The notes beneath the pieces were generated by a model that searched no databases, had not been told where the DNA came from, and saw only the letters and a program-made list of their open reading frames with translations. A program made the position numbers and the translations under genes. Below, one piece after another: positions 34,363-42,770 of a stretch of DNA of 64,000 bases. This DNA comes from Aliiruegeria haliotis (GTDB taxonomy: Bacteria; Pseudomonadota; Alphaproteobacteria; Rhodobacterales; Rhodobacteraceae), in contig NZ_PVTD01000003.1 of the NCBI RefSeq assembly GCF_003003255.1, positions 248,001 through 312,000 on the forward strand. Direction: 5' to 3'. The first letter of the stretch is position 1. The number at the start of each line of letters is the position of its first letter.

Positions 34363-35838
34363 TCAAAGGAAGGCTGTTTCCTCGAAACTGCGCAATTTCC
34401 GCGAATGAAGGCGCTCGAGAGGCATGCCCCGAAGCAGTTCCATGGCACGTATCCCGATCAGCAGGTGACGCGCAACCTGCGTCTTGTAGAACGCGCTGGC
34501 CATTCCCGGAAGCTTCAACTCACCATGCAGCGGTTTGTCCGACACACACAGAAGCGTGCCGTAGGGAACGCGGAACCGGAAGCCGTTGGCGGCAATCGTG
34601 GCACTTTCCATGTCGAGCGCAATGGCGCGGGACTGGCTGAGCCGCTGCACCGGCCCGGATTGGTCGCGTAGCTCCCAGTTCCGATTATCGACCGTCGCGA
34701 CCGTCCCGGTGCGCATGATCCGCTTCAGTTCGTAGCCGCCGAGCCGGGTCACCTGCTCCACCGCGTCCTCGAGCGCCACCTGGACCTCCGCCAAAGCTGG
34801 GATCGGCACCCAGACCGGCAGGTCGTCGTCCAGCACCTTGTCTTCGCGCAGGTAGGCATGTGCGAGCACAAAATCACCGAGCGCCTGGCTGTTGCGGAGC
34901 CCGGCACAATGGCCGACCATCAGCCAGGCATGCGGACGAAGCACCGCGATATGATCCGTCGCGGTCTTTGCATTCGACGGGCCGACGCCGATGTTGACAA
35001 GAGTAATCCCCTCGCCGTTCTCCCGCTTGAGGTGGTAGGTCGGCATCTGTGGCAACTTCGCAGGCGGATCAAGGCGCGCGGTTCCCTCCGTGATCTCGAC
35101 ATTCCCCGGCGCGACGAAGGAGGTGTAGCCGCTCTCCGGATCGTCGAGGGCGGCGCGGGCGTAGGCCTCGAACTCCTCGACATAGAACTGGTAGTTGGTG
35201 AAGAGAACATGGTTCTGAAAATGGTGTGGGCCTGTCGCGGTGTAGTGACTGAGCCGCGCCAGCGAGTAATCCACCCTCTGCGCCGTGAAAGGCGCCAAGG
35301 CCCCCGAGCCATCCGGATGCTCAAATCCGAAGCGGTTGATGATATCGTCGTTGGTTGTCGCCAGATCCGGTACGTCGAACACGTCGCGCAACTGGAACTT
35401 TAGGGCGCCTTCCTGCGGAACAGAAAGGCTGGCATCGTTGACGACCGCAAAGTGAACCGGGATTGGCACTTCGGACGGGCCGATCATCACCGGCTGGCCA
35501 TGGTTTTTCAGCACCAGGTTGATTTGTTGGATGAGGTAGTTCCGGAACAGGTCCGGCCGGGTCACGGTCGTCGAATAGACTCCGGGCTCCGCCACGTGAC
35601 CAAACGCCAGGCGGCTGTCGGCCTGGGCGTAGCTCGTCGAAACCAGCCGGATCTCTGGATAAAAGGCGCGGTAGCGGTTTACCGGTATGTCGCCTTGAAG
35701 CGCTTCGGCGAACTTCTCTGTCAGGAAGCGGGTCGAACTGTCGTAGAGTTCGATCAACCGATCCACGGCTTTCACGGCGTCGTTGTAGAGTGCGCGATCC
35801 GGTTGATCCGGTGTCACGACATGGTTCATTCCGTTCAT
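34363..35838 (-). CDS. amn: AMP nucleosidase
   Basis: A 491-residue enzyme that hydrolyses AMP to adenine and ribose 5-phosphate. The N-terminal regulatory domain (about residues 1-180) contains RYRAFYPEIRLVSTSYAQADSRLAFGHV, and the C-terminal catalytic domain has nucleoside-phosphorylase features, including NIGVGPSNAKTATDHIAVLRPHAWLMVGHCAGL and ALDMESATIAANGFRFRVPYGTLLCVSDKPLHGE. Its start overlaps the adenine deaminase stop by four bases, so the product adenine can pass straight to the deaminase. Confidence 0.95.
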   Translation of the reverse strand: MNGMNHVVTPDQPDRALYNDAVKAVDRLIELYDSSTRFLTEKFAEALQGDIPVNRYRAFYPEIRLVSTSYAQADSRLAFGHVAEPGVYSTTVTRPDLFRNYLIQQINLVLKNHGQPVMIGPSEVPIPVHFAVVNDASLSVPQEGALKFQLRDVFDVPDLATTNDDIINRFGFEHPDGSGALAPFTAQRVDYSLARLSHYTATGPHHFQNHVLFTNYQFYVEEFEAYARAALDDPESGYTSFVAPGNVEITEGTARLDPPAKLPQMPTYHLKRENGEGITLVNIGVGPSNAKTATDHIAVLRPHAWLMVGHCAGLRNSQALGDFVLAHAYLREDKVLDDDLPVWVPIPALAEVQVALEDAVEQVTRLGGYELKRIMRTGTVATVDNRNWELRDQSGPVQRLSQSRAIALDMESATIAANGFRFRVPYGTLLCVSDKPLHGELKLPGMASAFYKTQVARHLLIGIRAMELLRGMPLERLHSRKLRSFEETAFL

Positions 35839-37640
35839 TCAAGAACCCCTTCGATCAGATCGGTCACCTCGAACCTGGTCACATCCACAAGACCCTTGTC
35901 GGAAATCCGCAATTCCGGAATCACGACCAGCGCCAGCAAGGAATGCTGCATGTAGGCATTGTTCAACCGACAGCCACTGGCCTCCATCGCCCGCCCGAGC
36001 GCCTCCGCCTTGGCCGCCACGGTTTCCGCGTGATCATCCGACATCAATCCCGCGATGGGAAGTTCAACCAAGGCTTTCTCCTCGCCGTCGCGGAACAGGA
36101 CGACACCGCCGCCGACCTCACCAAGTCTGTTGGCTGCGCGCGCCATGTCCTCTCGCGAGGTGCCGACAACGATCATGTGGTGGCTGTCATGTGCAACCGT
36201 CGAGGCCATCGCCATCTGCCCGGAATAGCCAAACCCCTGCACAAAGGCGTTTGTGACCCCGCCGGTGCCACGGTGTCGTTCGACAAGCGCGATCTGGCAG
36301 ACCTCTCCCGTGCCCTCGACCACACCTTCCTGCACCGGCAGATCCGCCGACAAAGCCTTGGTCGGCGCCTGGTTTTCCACGACACCGATTACCTTCACGC
36401 GAACGCCGTTGGCGCCCGATGGCGCGGCGACCTCGAAACTCTCAGCCGACAGAGACGCCCCGAGGTGAACCGTGCTTCGGGCATGGGCAGGCCAGCCAAG
36501 GTGCGGGCAGTCGACCTGAATTCGTCCGGCCTCGGCCACGACCTCGCCACGGGCAATCACCAATTCGATCGGCAGGGCCGTCAGGTCGGACGACAGGATG
36601 ATATCCGCTCGCCGCCCCGGGGCGATCGAGCCAAGTTCCCTTTCCAGCCCGAAATGGCTTGCCGTGTTCACCGTCGCCATCTGCAACGCCACCAATGGAT
36701 CGCAACCACACTCGATGGCATGGCGAACCACGCGGTTCATATGGCCATCGTTCACAAGGGTCCCGGAGTGGCAATCATCCGTGCAAAGAATGAAGTTCCG
36801 TGGGTCCAGCCCCTGTTCCGTCACCGCCGTGATCTGCTTTTCAACGTCATACCATGCACTTCCCAGACGCAGCATTGCCCGCATGCCTTGCCGGACCCTC
36901 GCGATTGCGTCGGCATCGCGTGTGCCTTCGTGGTCGTCGGCGGGCCCGCCGGCCGCATAAGCATGAAAATCGGGCCCCAGGTCGGGGGAAGCATAGTGCC
37001 CGCCCACGGTCTTGCCGGCCGCCTGGGTCGCGGCGATTTCGGCGAGCATTTTGGCGTCGCCATTGATGACCCCCGGAAAGTTCATCATCTCTCCAAGCCC
37101 AACGATCCCCGGCCAGGACATTGCCTCTGCAACGTCATCCGGAGTGATCTCGTATCCGGTGGTCTCCAGCCCGGGGGCCGAAGGCGCACAGGACGGCATC
37201 TGGGTAAAGATGTTGACCGGCTGCATCATTGCCTCGTCGTGCATGAGGCGGACGCCCTCCAACCCCAGCACGTTCGCGATCTCATGTGGATCGGTAAACA
37301 TGGTGGTGGTTCCATGCGGAATGACGGCGCGGGCAAACTCCGCAGGCGTCAACATGCCGGACTCTATATGCATGTGCCCGTCGCAAAGCCCCGGGATCAT
37401 GTAGCGCCCGTTTGCCTCGATCACACGCGTATCGGCGCCAATGCAGTGGCTGGCATCCGGCCCGACATAGGCGATCCGCCCGTCGGCCACGGCAATGTCG
37501 TGCTTCGGCAGCAGTTCGCGGCTGTGGACATTGACCCAGATGCCATCGCGGACAACGAGGTCGGCAGCTTCTCGACCGGCGGCAACCGCCACCAGTTTGG
37601 GCGCAGCCTGCGCCCAGGTTTTTAGCTTCTTCTTTTCCAT
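35835..37640 (-). CDS. ade: Adenine deaminase
   Basis: A 601-residue amidohydrolase-family enzyme that converts adenine to hypoxanthine and ammonia. The metal-binding HMH (His89, His91) is followed by the TTTMFTDPHEIANVLG region; FILCTDDCHSGTLVNDGHMN carries other conserved catalytic residues. The C-terminal third contains the SHDSHHMIVVGTS segment of bacterial Ade. ATG at 37640 is chosen over a longer in-frame start at 37748. It is first in a two-gene purine salvage operon with amn. Confidence 0.94.
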   Translation of the reverse strand: MEKKKLKTWAQAAPKLVAVAAGREAADLVVRDGIWVNVHSRELLPKHDIAVADGRIAYVGPDASHCIGADTRVIEANGRYMIPGLCDGHMHIESGMLTPAEFARAVIPHGTTTMFTDPHEIANVLGLEGVRLMHDEAMMQPVNIFTQMPSCAPSAPGLETTGYEITPDDVAEAMSWPGIVGLGEMMNFPGVINGDAKMLAEIAATQAAGKTVGGHYASPDLGPDFHAYAAGGPADDHEGTRDADAIARVRQGMRAMLRLGSAWYDVEKQITAVTEQGLDPRNFILCTDDCHSGTLVNDGHMNRVVRHAIECGCDPLVALQMATVNTASHFGLERELGSIAPGRRADIILSSDLTALPIELVIARGEVVAEAGRIQVDCPHLGWPAHARSTVHLGASLSAESFEVAAPSGANGVRVKVIGVVENQAPTKALSADLPVQEGVVEGTGEVCQIALVERHRGTGGVTNAFVQGFGYSGQMAMASTVAHDSHHMIVVGTSREDMARAANRLGEVGGGVVLFRDGEEKALVELPIAGLMSDDHAETVAAKAEALGRAMEASGCRLNNAYMQHSLLALVVIPELRISDKGLVDVTRFEVTDLIEGVLE

Positions 37641-37858
37641 GGGCCACAATTCTCCGTATTTCGGGCCGACGCAAGATGGCGATGGACCCGCAATCGCGCC
37701 GGGCAGCATGAGCAGAGGAAGATGCAAGTCGAAGTGAGCCAAGACCACTCGCGTGTCGTGCCAGATCGCACGGTACAGAATGCACCCCGCGGTGGCCGGA
37801 TGCTTGGGAACACGTTAACTACCCTAGGCAGGTCTCAAGACGCACTGCGGAGGGTCCC

Positions 37859-38341
37859 ATGTTGTATGAAACCAGTCTCGACCGTTTCACCGAAGCGCAG
37901 GACGGGATCTGGGCGGATGCCATGGCCGAGATCGACGCGGGTATGAAGCAGAGCCACTGGATGTGGTTCATCTATCCACAGTTGCGGGGCCTTGGATACT
38001 CTCATCGGGCCACTTACTTCGGGATCGCGGATGCGGAGGAGGCCAGTCGCTACCTTGCGCACGAATTGCTCGGGGCGCGGCTGAACGATGCCTTCGGACG
38101 CCTGTTGCCCCATGTCGGACGCGCGCCCCAGAAAATCTTCGGGGACGTGGACGCCTGCAAACTCCAGTCCAGTGCGACCCTATTTTCCACGGTTGCAACG
38201 AACCCCGCCCCATTTGACGCGGTGCTGGACGGTTTCTTCGACGGCGCGCGATGCCGGGAAACACTCAGAAGATTGGAGCGATCCCCCGACATGGACAACG
38301 GCTTGCCCGCCGGACCAGCAGGGGACATACCGGTCCCATGA
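37859..38341 (+). CDS. DUF1810 family protein
   Basis: A 160-residue protein of the DUF1810 family. Recognisable blocks are SHWMWFIYPQLRGLGYSHRATYFGI and LGARLNDAFGRLL, followed by FGDVDACKLQSSATLFS. The function of the family is unknown; members are mostly helical. A GGAGG site precedes the ATG. Its stop overlaps the start of the next gene by four bases, so it is coupled to the YeeZ-like SDR. Confidence 0.85.
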   Translation: MLYETSLDRFTEAQDGIWADAMAEIDAGMKQSHWMWFIYPQLRGLGYSHRATYFGIADAEEASRYLAHELLGARLNDAFGRLLPHVGRAPQKIFGDVDACKLQSSATLFSTVATNPAPFDAVLDGFFDGARCRETLRRLERSPDMDNGLPAGPAGDIPVP

Positions 38342-39198
38342 CAAACACCCTTCTCACGCTTGGTCACGGCTACTCCGCAAGGGCCCTGGTCGAGCATCTT
38401 CGCTCTGGCGACTGGCACTTCATCGGGACCACCCGTGCGGTGCGGGAAGCCGGCGCGGGGCAGGACGGCGTAGACCTGCGCATCTGGCCGGGATCAGACC
38501 TGACGGACGCGATATTGTCCGCCAGCCATATCCTGATATCCGCCGCCCCGAGCGATTCCGGCGACCCGTTTCTGGCCGAGCTATCCGACACTTTGTCTCG
38601 CGCTAGGCCTGACTGGCTGGGCTATCTCTCGACCACCGGAGTCTATGGTGACCACGACGGCGGCTGGGTCGATGAAGCGACCCCGTTGACGCCGACCACA
38701 CGCAGGGGAAAGCAACGTGTGCTGGCGGAAAGCCAGTGGAGGGCATTCTCCGACCAGCATGGCATTCCGCTCCATGTTTTTCGTCTGGCGGGAATCTACG
38801 GACCCGGCCGGGGTCCGTTCGCCAAGGTTCGAGCGGGAACAGCGCGCAGGATCATCAAGCCCGGGCAGGTCTTCTCCCGGATCCATGTCGAAGACATCGC
38901 CCAGATACTCGCCGCGTCAATACGACACCCGTCGCCGGGGGGCGTCTACAATGTCTGTGATGATCTGGCCGCCCCGCCGGAGGATGTCATAGCGCACGCG
39001 GCAAACCTGCTTGGTATGCCCGTTCCAGACGCCGAAGCCTTTGAGGCTGCCGACATGACCCCGATGGCAAGAAGCTTCTATGCCGAAAGCAAACGTGTGC
39101 GGAACGACCGGATCAAACAGGAACTTGGCGTCAGGCTTCGCTTCCCCGACTACAGGAGCGGACTGGCCGACCTGGTGGCCAGGGCACACGCGAAGTAG
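38338..39198 (+). CDS. YeeZ-like extended SDR / NAD-dependent epimerase-type protein
   Basis: A 286-residue Rossmann-fold protein. The N-terminal LTLGHGYSARALVEHL has the nucleotide-binding glycine motif, followed by a DHDGGWVDEATPLTPTTRRGKQRVLAE region where the canonical YxxxK motif is not evident. The IYGPGRGPFAKVRAG and FSRIHVEDIAQILAASI motifs are typical of atypical SDRs. No substrate is known. The ATG overlaps the DUF1810 stop. Confidence 0.82.
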   Translation: MTNTLLTLGHGYSARALVEHLRSGDWHFIGTTRAVREAGAGQDGVDLRIWPGSDLTDAILSASHILISAAPSDSGDPFLAELSDTLSRARPDWLGYLSTTGVYGDHDGGWVDEATPLTPTTRRGKQRVLAESQWRAFSDQHGIPLHVFRLAGIYGPGRGPFAKVRAGTARRIIKPGQVFSRIHVEDIAQILAASIRHPSPGGVYNVCDDLAAPPEDVIAHAANLLGMPVPDAEAFEAADMTPMARSFYAESKRVRNDRIKQELGVRLRFPDYRSGLADLVARAHAK

Positions 39199-39228
39199 GA
39201 GGTGGCGACGCAGGCAAAAAAGCCGGCC

Positions 39229-39981
39229 TCAGAAGTAACCTTCGACCAGTGCGCGCGAGATCAGCAACCAACCGTCCGCTATCGCGAAGAAGGCAAGCTT
39301 GAACGGCAGCGAAACCATAGCCGGGGGAACCATCATCATTCCCATCGACATGAGGATCGCGGCCACAACAAGGTCGATGATCAGGAACGGGATGAAGACG
39401 AGGAACCCGATTTCAAACGCCCGTGAGATCTCGCCAAGCAGGAAGGCGGGGATCAGGACTGAGTTCGGTGGTTCGGAAACGTCGATTTCCCGTGCGGCCG
39501 TGTCCAGTCGTAGCTGAAACATGTCGCCAAGCGTCTCTGGATCCACGCGAGCCATCATGAACTCCCGGAATGGCCCCATGATCCCGCGAAGAGCTTCGTC
39601 GATTTCGACGGTCCCTTCGACTGCCGGTCCCAGCCCGTCATTCCAGGCCTGAAGGAAAACCGGGTCCATGACGTAGTAGGTCAGCACCAGTGCCACCGAG
39701 ATGATCAGCATATTGGGCGGAGACTGCTGCAAGCCGATTGCCTGCCTCAGAATGGACAGGACGGTCACGATGAATGGAAAGCTGGTGGCCATGATCAGGA
39801 GGCCTGGAGCGAAACCGATCAATCCCACCAGGAAGAAGATCTGAAGGCTGTTGGCCGTCAGTGAGCCGGACTCTCCGAAGCTCAGTTCAATATCCTGCGC
39901 CACACCCGGCCCGACACTGGCCAGCACGACAAACGCCGCCGCCAGGAGTAGCGGGCACTGGCGCCGCGCCACCGCCCACAT
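39229..39981 (-). CDS. fliP: Flagellar export gate protein FliP
   Basis: A 250-residue inner-membrane protein of the flagellar type III export gate. A signal-like N-terminal segment is followed by IMATSFPFIVTVLSILRQAIGLQQSPPNMLIISVALVLTYYVM and the C-terminal AFEIGFLVFIPFLIIDLVVAAILMSMGMMMVPPAMVSLPFKL signature. It is the last gene of the fliF-fliH-fliN-fliP operon; its partner fliQ is at 22.3 kb. Confidence 0.96.
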   Translation of the reverse strand: MWAVARRQCPLLLAAAFVVLASVGPGVAQDIELSFGESGSLTANSLQIFFLVGLIGFAPGLLIMATSFPFIVTVLSILRQAIGLQQSPPNMLIISVALVLTYYVMDPVFLQAWNDGLGPAVEGTVEIDEALRGIMGPFREFMMARVDPETLGDMFQLRLDTAAREIDVSEPPNSVLIPAFLLGEISRAFEIGFLVFIPFLIIDLVVAAILMSMGMMMVPPAMVSLPFKLAFFAIADGWLLISRALVEGYF

Positions 39982-40256
39982 CAGGTCAATTCCCGTCCAG
40001 GGTCAGCGATTTCGAGGATGCGGACAGCCAATTGACCGCCTCCGGCATCCTGTTCCACCAGTTCGCCACGAGCAATCAGGCGGTCCCCGACAAACAGCTC
40101 CACTGGATCCTCGACCTTCCTGTCGAGTTGGAGCACCGCGTGTTGCTCCATCCGGAGCAATTCGCCAATCCGTGGGCGCGCCCGCCCGACGGAGACGATG
40201 ACCTCCACCGGAACCTGCGAAAACGGCGTGTCCTTGGGCGCATCGGTGTCAGGCAT
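39981..40256 (-). CDS. fliN: Flagellar motor switch protein FliN
   Basis: A 91-residue C-ring protein. The SpoA domain spans most of it: VPVEVIVSVGRARPRIGELLRMEQHAVLQLDRKVEDPVELFVGDRLIARGELVEQDAG. The ATG at 40256 follows a GGGGAG site and is chosen over a start 13 residues upstream. It overlaps fliH at its start and fliP at its end. FliG and FliM are not in this window. Confidence 0.9.
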   Translation of the reverse strand: MPDTDAPKDTPFSQVPVEVIVSVGRARPRIGELLRMEQHAVLQLDRKVEDPVELFVGDRLIARGELVEQDAGGGQLAVRILEIADPGRELT

Positions 40257-40857
40257 GTTGCATCTCCCCTGCTGTGGGTTCTCGGGATTGCTCAAAGAAG
40301 GCTGTCATCGACGCGGACAGTTCTTCCAAGGTCGAATCCAGGTCGATCTTTCGTTCCGACTCTCCGATCCGGAGGAATGCCTGCCCCGCCCCAAGAGAGG
40401 CCTCCGCCGCGATGGTAGCCGGCAGGTCGGTACGATCCTGTATGAGGGCTTCGATAACTTCGATGTTGTCCGGCGACACGACGATCTCCAGCGTGACGTC
40501 GGACAGACCTTCGGCATTGCTCGCGATTTGCGACAGGACCGTTTCTCCCAGCATGTCGCGAATGCTACCGGGCAGCACACTGTCCACGACGCCGCGCAGC
40601 AAACCTTCCAGTTCCGACAGTATTGCGGATCGCGCCTCGTGATACGTGAAGGACAGCGCCTGGAGGTTTCCTGCGAGTTCCGAAGATATTCGCGCCTGTT
40701 CCTCAGAGTGGGCGTTTGCAGCATCTTCCCATCCCGCCCTGTATCCGGAATCAAACGACTTCAGCTTTTCATCCTCAATATCGACGTCCACCCGGGTAGG
40801 GACCGCTTCTTCCCGGAAGGCGTTGTCAAAGCACTCGAGTTTGATCGGACGCCCCAT
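40249..40857 (-). CDS. fliH: FliH-like flagellar export ATPase regulator
   Basis: A 202-residue protein in the FliH position. Its middle is a helical, charged segment (about residues 30-110), and the C-terminal part ends with KIDLDSTLEELSASMTAFFEQ. FliH binds and regulates FliI. FliH sequences are poorly conserved, so the assignment depends mainly on context between fliF and fliN. Confidence 0.75.
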   Translation of the reverse strand: MGRPIKLECFDNAFREEAVPTRVDVDIEDEKLKSFDSGYRAGWEDAANAHSEEQARISSELAGNLQALSFTYHEARSAILSELEGLLRGVVDSVLPGSIRDMLGETVLSQIASNAEGLSDVTLEIVVSPDNIEVIEALIQDRTDLPATIAAEASLGAGQAFLRIGESERKIDLDSTLEELSASMTAFFEQSREPTAGEMQHA

Positions 40858-40858
40858 G

Positions 40859-42466
40859 TCACGCCTTCTCCTTGTCGTCTTCCATCCAGCTTCGCAGGAC
40901 CTCCACGGTTTCCGACTGGCGCTCTTCGATCATCTGCCTCAGTCGGGCGACGGGATCATCGGACTGCATGGGCAGGCTCGGCAGAAGGTCGAGATCCTTC
41001 GCCATGCCGCCAGACATGTCCCCGGCAACGTTGAGCGGTGGAAGGGCACCCGGCTCAGCAACATCACCGGTGGGGCCGGGCGAGGTTTCGGCTCCGGTTT
41101 CCGGGGGAGATATCTCAAGGACGTTCTGAGGTTTCGGGCGGTTCAGGATCGGTCGCACGACGAACAGGCCGAGGATGAGGACCACGACGGCCAGGATCCC
41201 GACCTGGATGATCGCCATTGGATCGAGACGGTTGGCGATGGAGGATACAGGGATAGACGCCGACGTTTCGAAAGCGCGAAACTCCATGGATTTGATCGTG
41301 ATTTGATCGCCTCGCGTCTCGTCGAGCCCGATTGCCGCCCCAACGAGTTCCTGCAATGCGCCAAGTTCCTCCTCGGATCGGGGAACAATTGTCGTTTCCC
41401 CATCCGCGCCAATCTCCTCTGCCCCGTTCACGAGCACGGCAACGGTCAGTCGCTTGATCGCTCCGGGCGACTTCAGGACCTCGCGCGTCGTTTCGGAAAC
41501 CTCATAATTGATGCGCTCCCGATTCTCCGAGGACTTGGTCGAGTTGCTGCTTCCGTCGCCCGCGGCGTCGCCATCGGGAAGGTTGCTGGCCACCGTGACG
41601 GCACCTGACTGGCTTCCGTTGCTGCTGCTGGACGTCGTTGTGGTATCGGAGCTGATCGCGACGCGACTGTCGGGATCGTACCGGCGTTCAACAATCGACT
41701 CCCTTTCGGTCACGGTTTCCAGACTCAACTCGACAACGGCATTGCCCGGACCGACATGTGCCTCCAGCAGTCGAATGATATTGCTCTTGAGTTCCGCGGC
41801 CTGGTTTCTTCCGACGCCGGGAGCCGTGTCAACCGAGCCAAGGACCAGTCCCGTATCGCCATCAATTACGGAGACCTCGGATGGTTTGAGTCCGGATACC
41901 GCGGACGCAACCAGAAAACGAATGGCGCGGCCCTGGGCTGCGGTCACATCGCCAGCAGCGGACGACAGAAGCACGGATGCAGTTGGAGTGGTTCCACGCC
42001 GGAACCCGCGCGTCGTCTGGTTGGAGATATGTACGCGAGCCGAACGAATCTGGGGGCTGGTCATGATGGTTCGGGCCAGCTCGCCTTCCTTGGCGCGCCA
42101 ATAGGCTGCATCGAACATCTGCGATGTCGTGCCGAACCCGGACAACCCGTCCAGAAGTTCGTATCCGGCGTTGCCGTTCGCCGGCAGACCCTGCCCTGCC
42201 AGCACCATTCGGAGTTCGTCGCGGGCGGAAGACTCGACATAGATGGAATCGCCGCGAACATCATACTGCACGCCACTCTGCTCTAGCGCGGCAACGACAT
42301 CTCCGGCGGCGCCTCTTTCAAGGCCGGAATACAGAAGCGTCATGCTCTTCGATGTTGCGACCTGCGATAGAATCACAAGGGCCGCCAGCATCCCGACGAG
42401 GCCCGCCAGCAACATCGCCCGCCTCTTGGCGTCCAATGCCTGCCATTTCTCTAGAGCGTTCTGCAC
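40859..42466 (-). CDS. fliF: Flagellar MS-ring protein FliF
   Basis: A 535-residue MS-ring protein. It has an N-terminal membrane helix (about residues 18-36) and ring-building motifs such as LYSGLERGAAGDVVAALEQSGV and GNAGYELLD, ARVHISNQTTRGFRR, and a second helix near residues 425-447. The C-terminal tail would bind FliG. The GTG at 42466 is chosen because GGAGG lies six bases upstream. It is the first gene of the second flagellar operon. Confidence 0.95.
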   Translation of the reverse strand: MQNALEKWQALDAKRRAMLLAGLVGMLAALVILSQVATSKSMTLLYSGLERGAAGDVVAALEQSGVQYDVRGDSIYVESSARDELRMVLAGQGLPANGNAGYELLDGLSGFGTTSQMFDAAYWRAKEGELARTIMTSPQIRSARVHISNQTTRGFRRGTTPTASVLLSSAAGDVTAAQGRAIRFLVASAVSGLKPSEVSVIDGDTGLVLGSVDTAPGVGRNQAAELKSNIIRLLEAHVGPGNAVVELSLETVTERESIVERRYDPDSRVAISSDTTTTSSSSNGSQSGAVTVASNLPDGDAAGDGSSNSTKSSENRERINYEVSETTREVLKSPGAIKRLTVAVLVNGAEEIGADGETTIVPRSEEELGALQELVGAAIGLDETRGDQITIKSMEFRAFETSASIPVSSIANRLDPMAIIQVGILAVVVLILGLFVVRPILNRPKPQNVLEISPPETGAETSPGPTGDVAEPGALPPLNVAGDMSGGMAKDLDLLPSLPMQSDDPVARLRQMIEERQSETVEVLRSWMEDDKEKA

Positions 42467-42520
42467 CCGCAACCTCCGTGTCGCGCCTTCTGGCCACGGT
42501 GCATCCTTGATCGATCTCGC

Positions 42521-42535
42521 TTAACAACCGGTTAG
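42521..42535 (-). promoter_or_regulatory. Possible CtrA-like site upstream of fliF
   Basis: TTAA (42521-42524), seven bases, then TTAG (42532-42535) is one base away from the CtrA consensus TTAA-N7-TTAA and lies about 55 bases upstream of the fliF start. CtrA controls flagellar genes in many alphaproteobacteria. A single near match can occur by chance. The rest of 42467-42770 shows nothing recognisable. Confidence 0.35.
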
Positions 42536-42770
42536 CCGAAAACGATCTTCTTGACGGCTTGCATGGGACACACCGGGCAGGCCGTCAAATTACACGCAAC
42601 ATGTCTGGGTTAGGGCAGAGAACACCGGTGCGAACATGCCCGTTGCGCGCGGTATTCACCCGCGCGTCAGCAAATCGACTGCGCACCTCTGCTCCTGAAC
42701 GCCTGCGGCGGCTAGAAGCATCGCCGCCAGAGCACCGGCCCATTTCAAGGAACGAAGGCGCTTCTACGCG

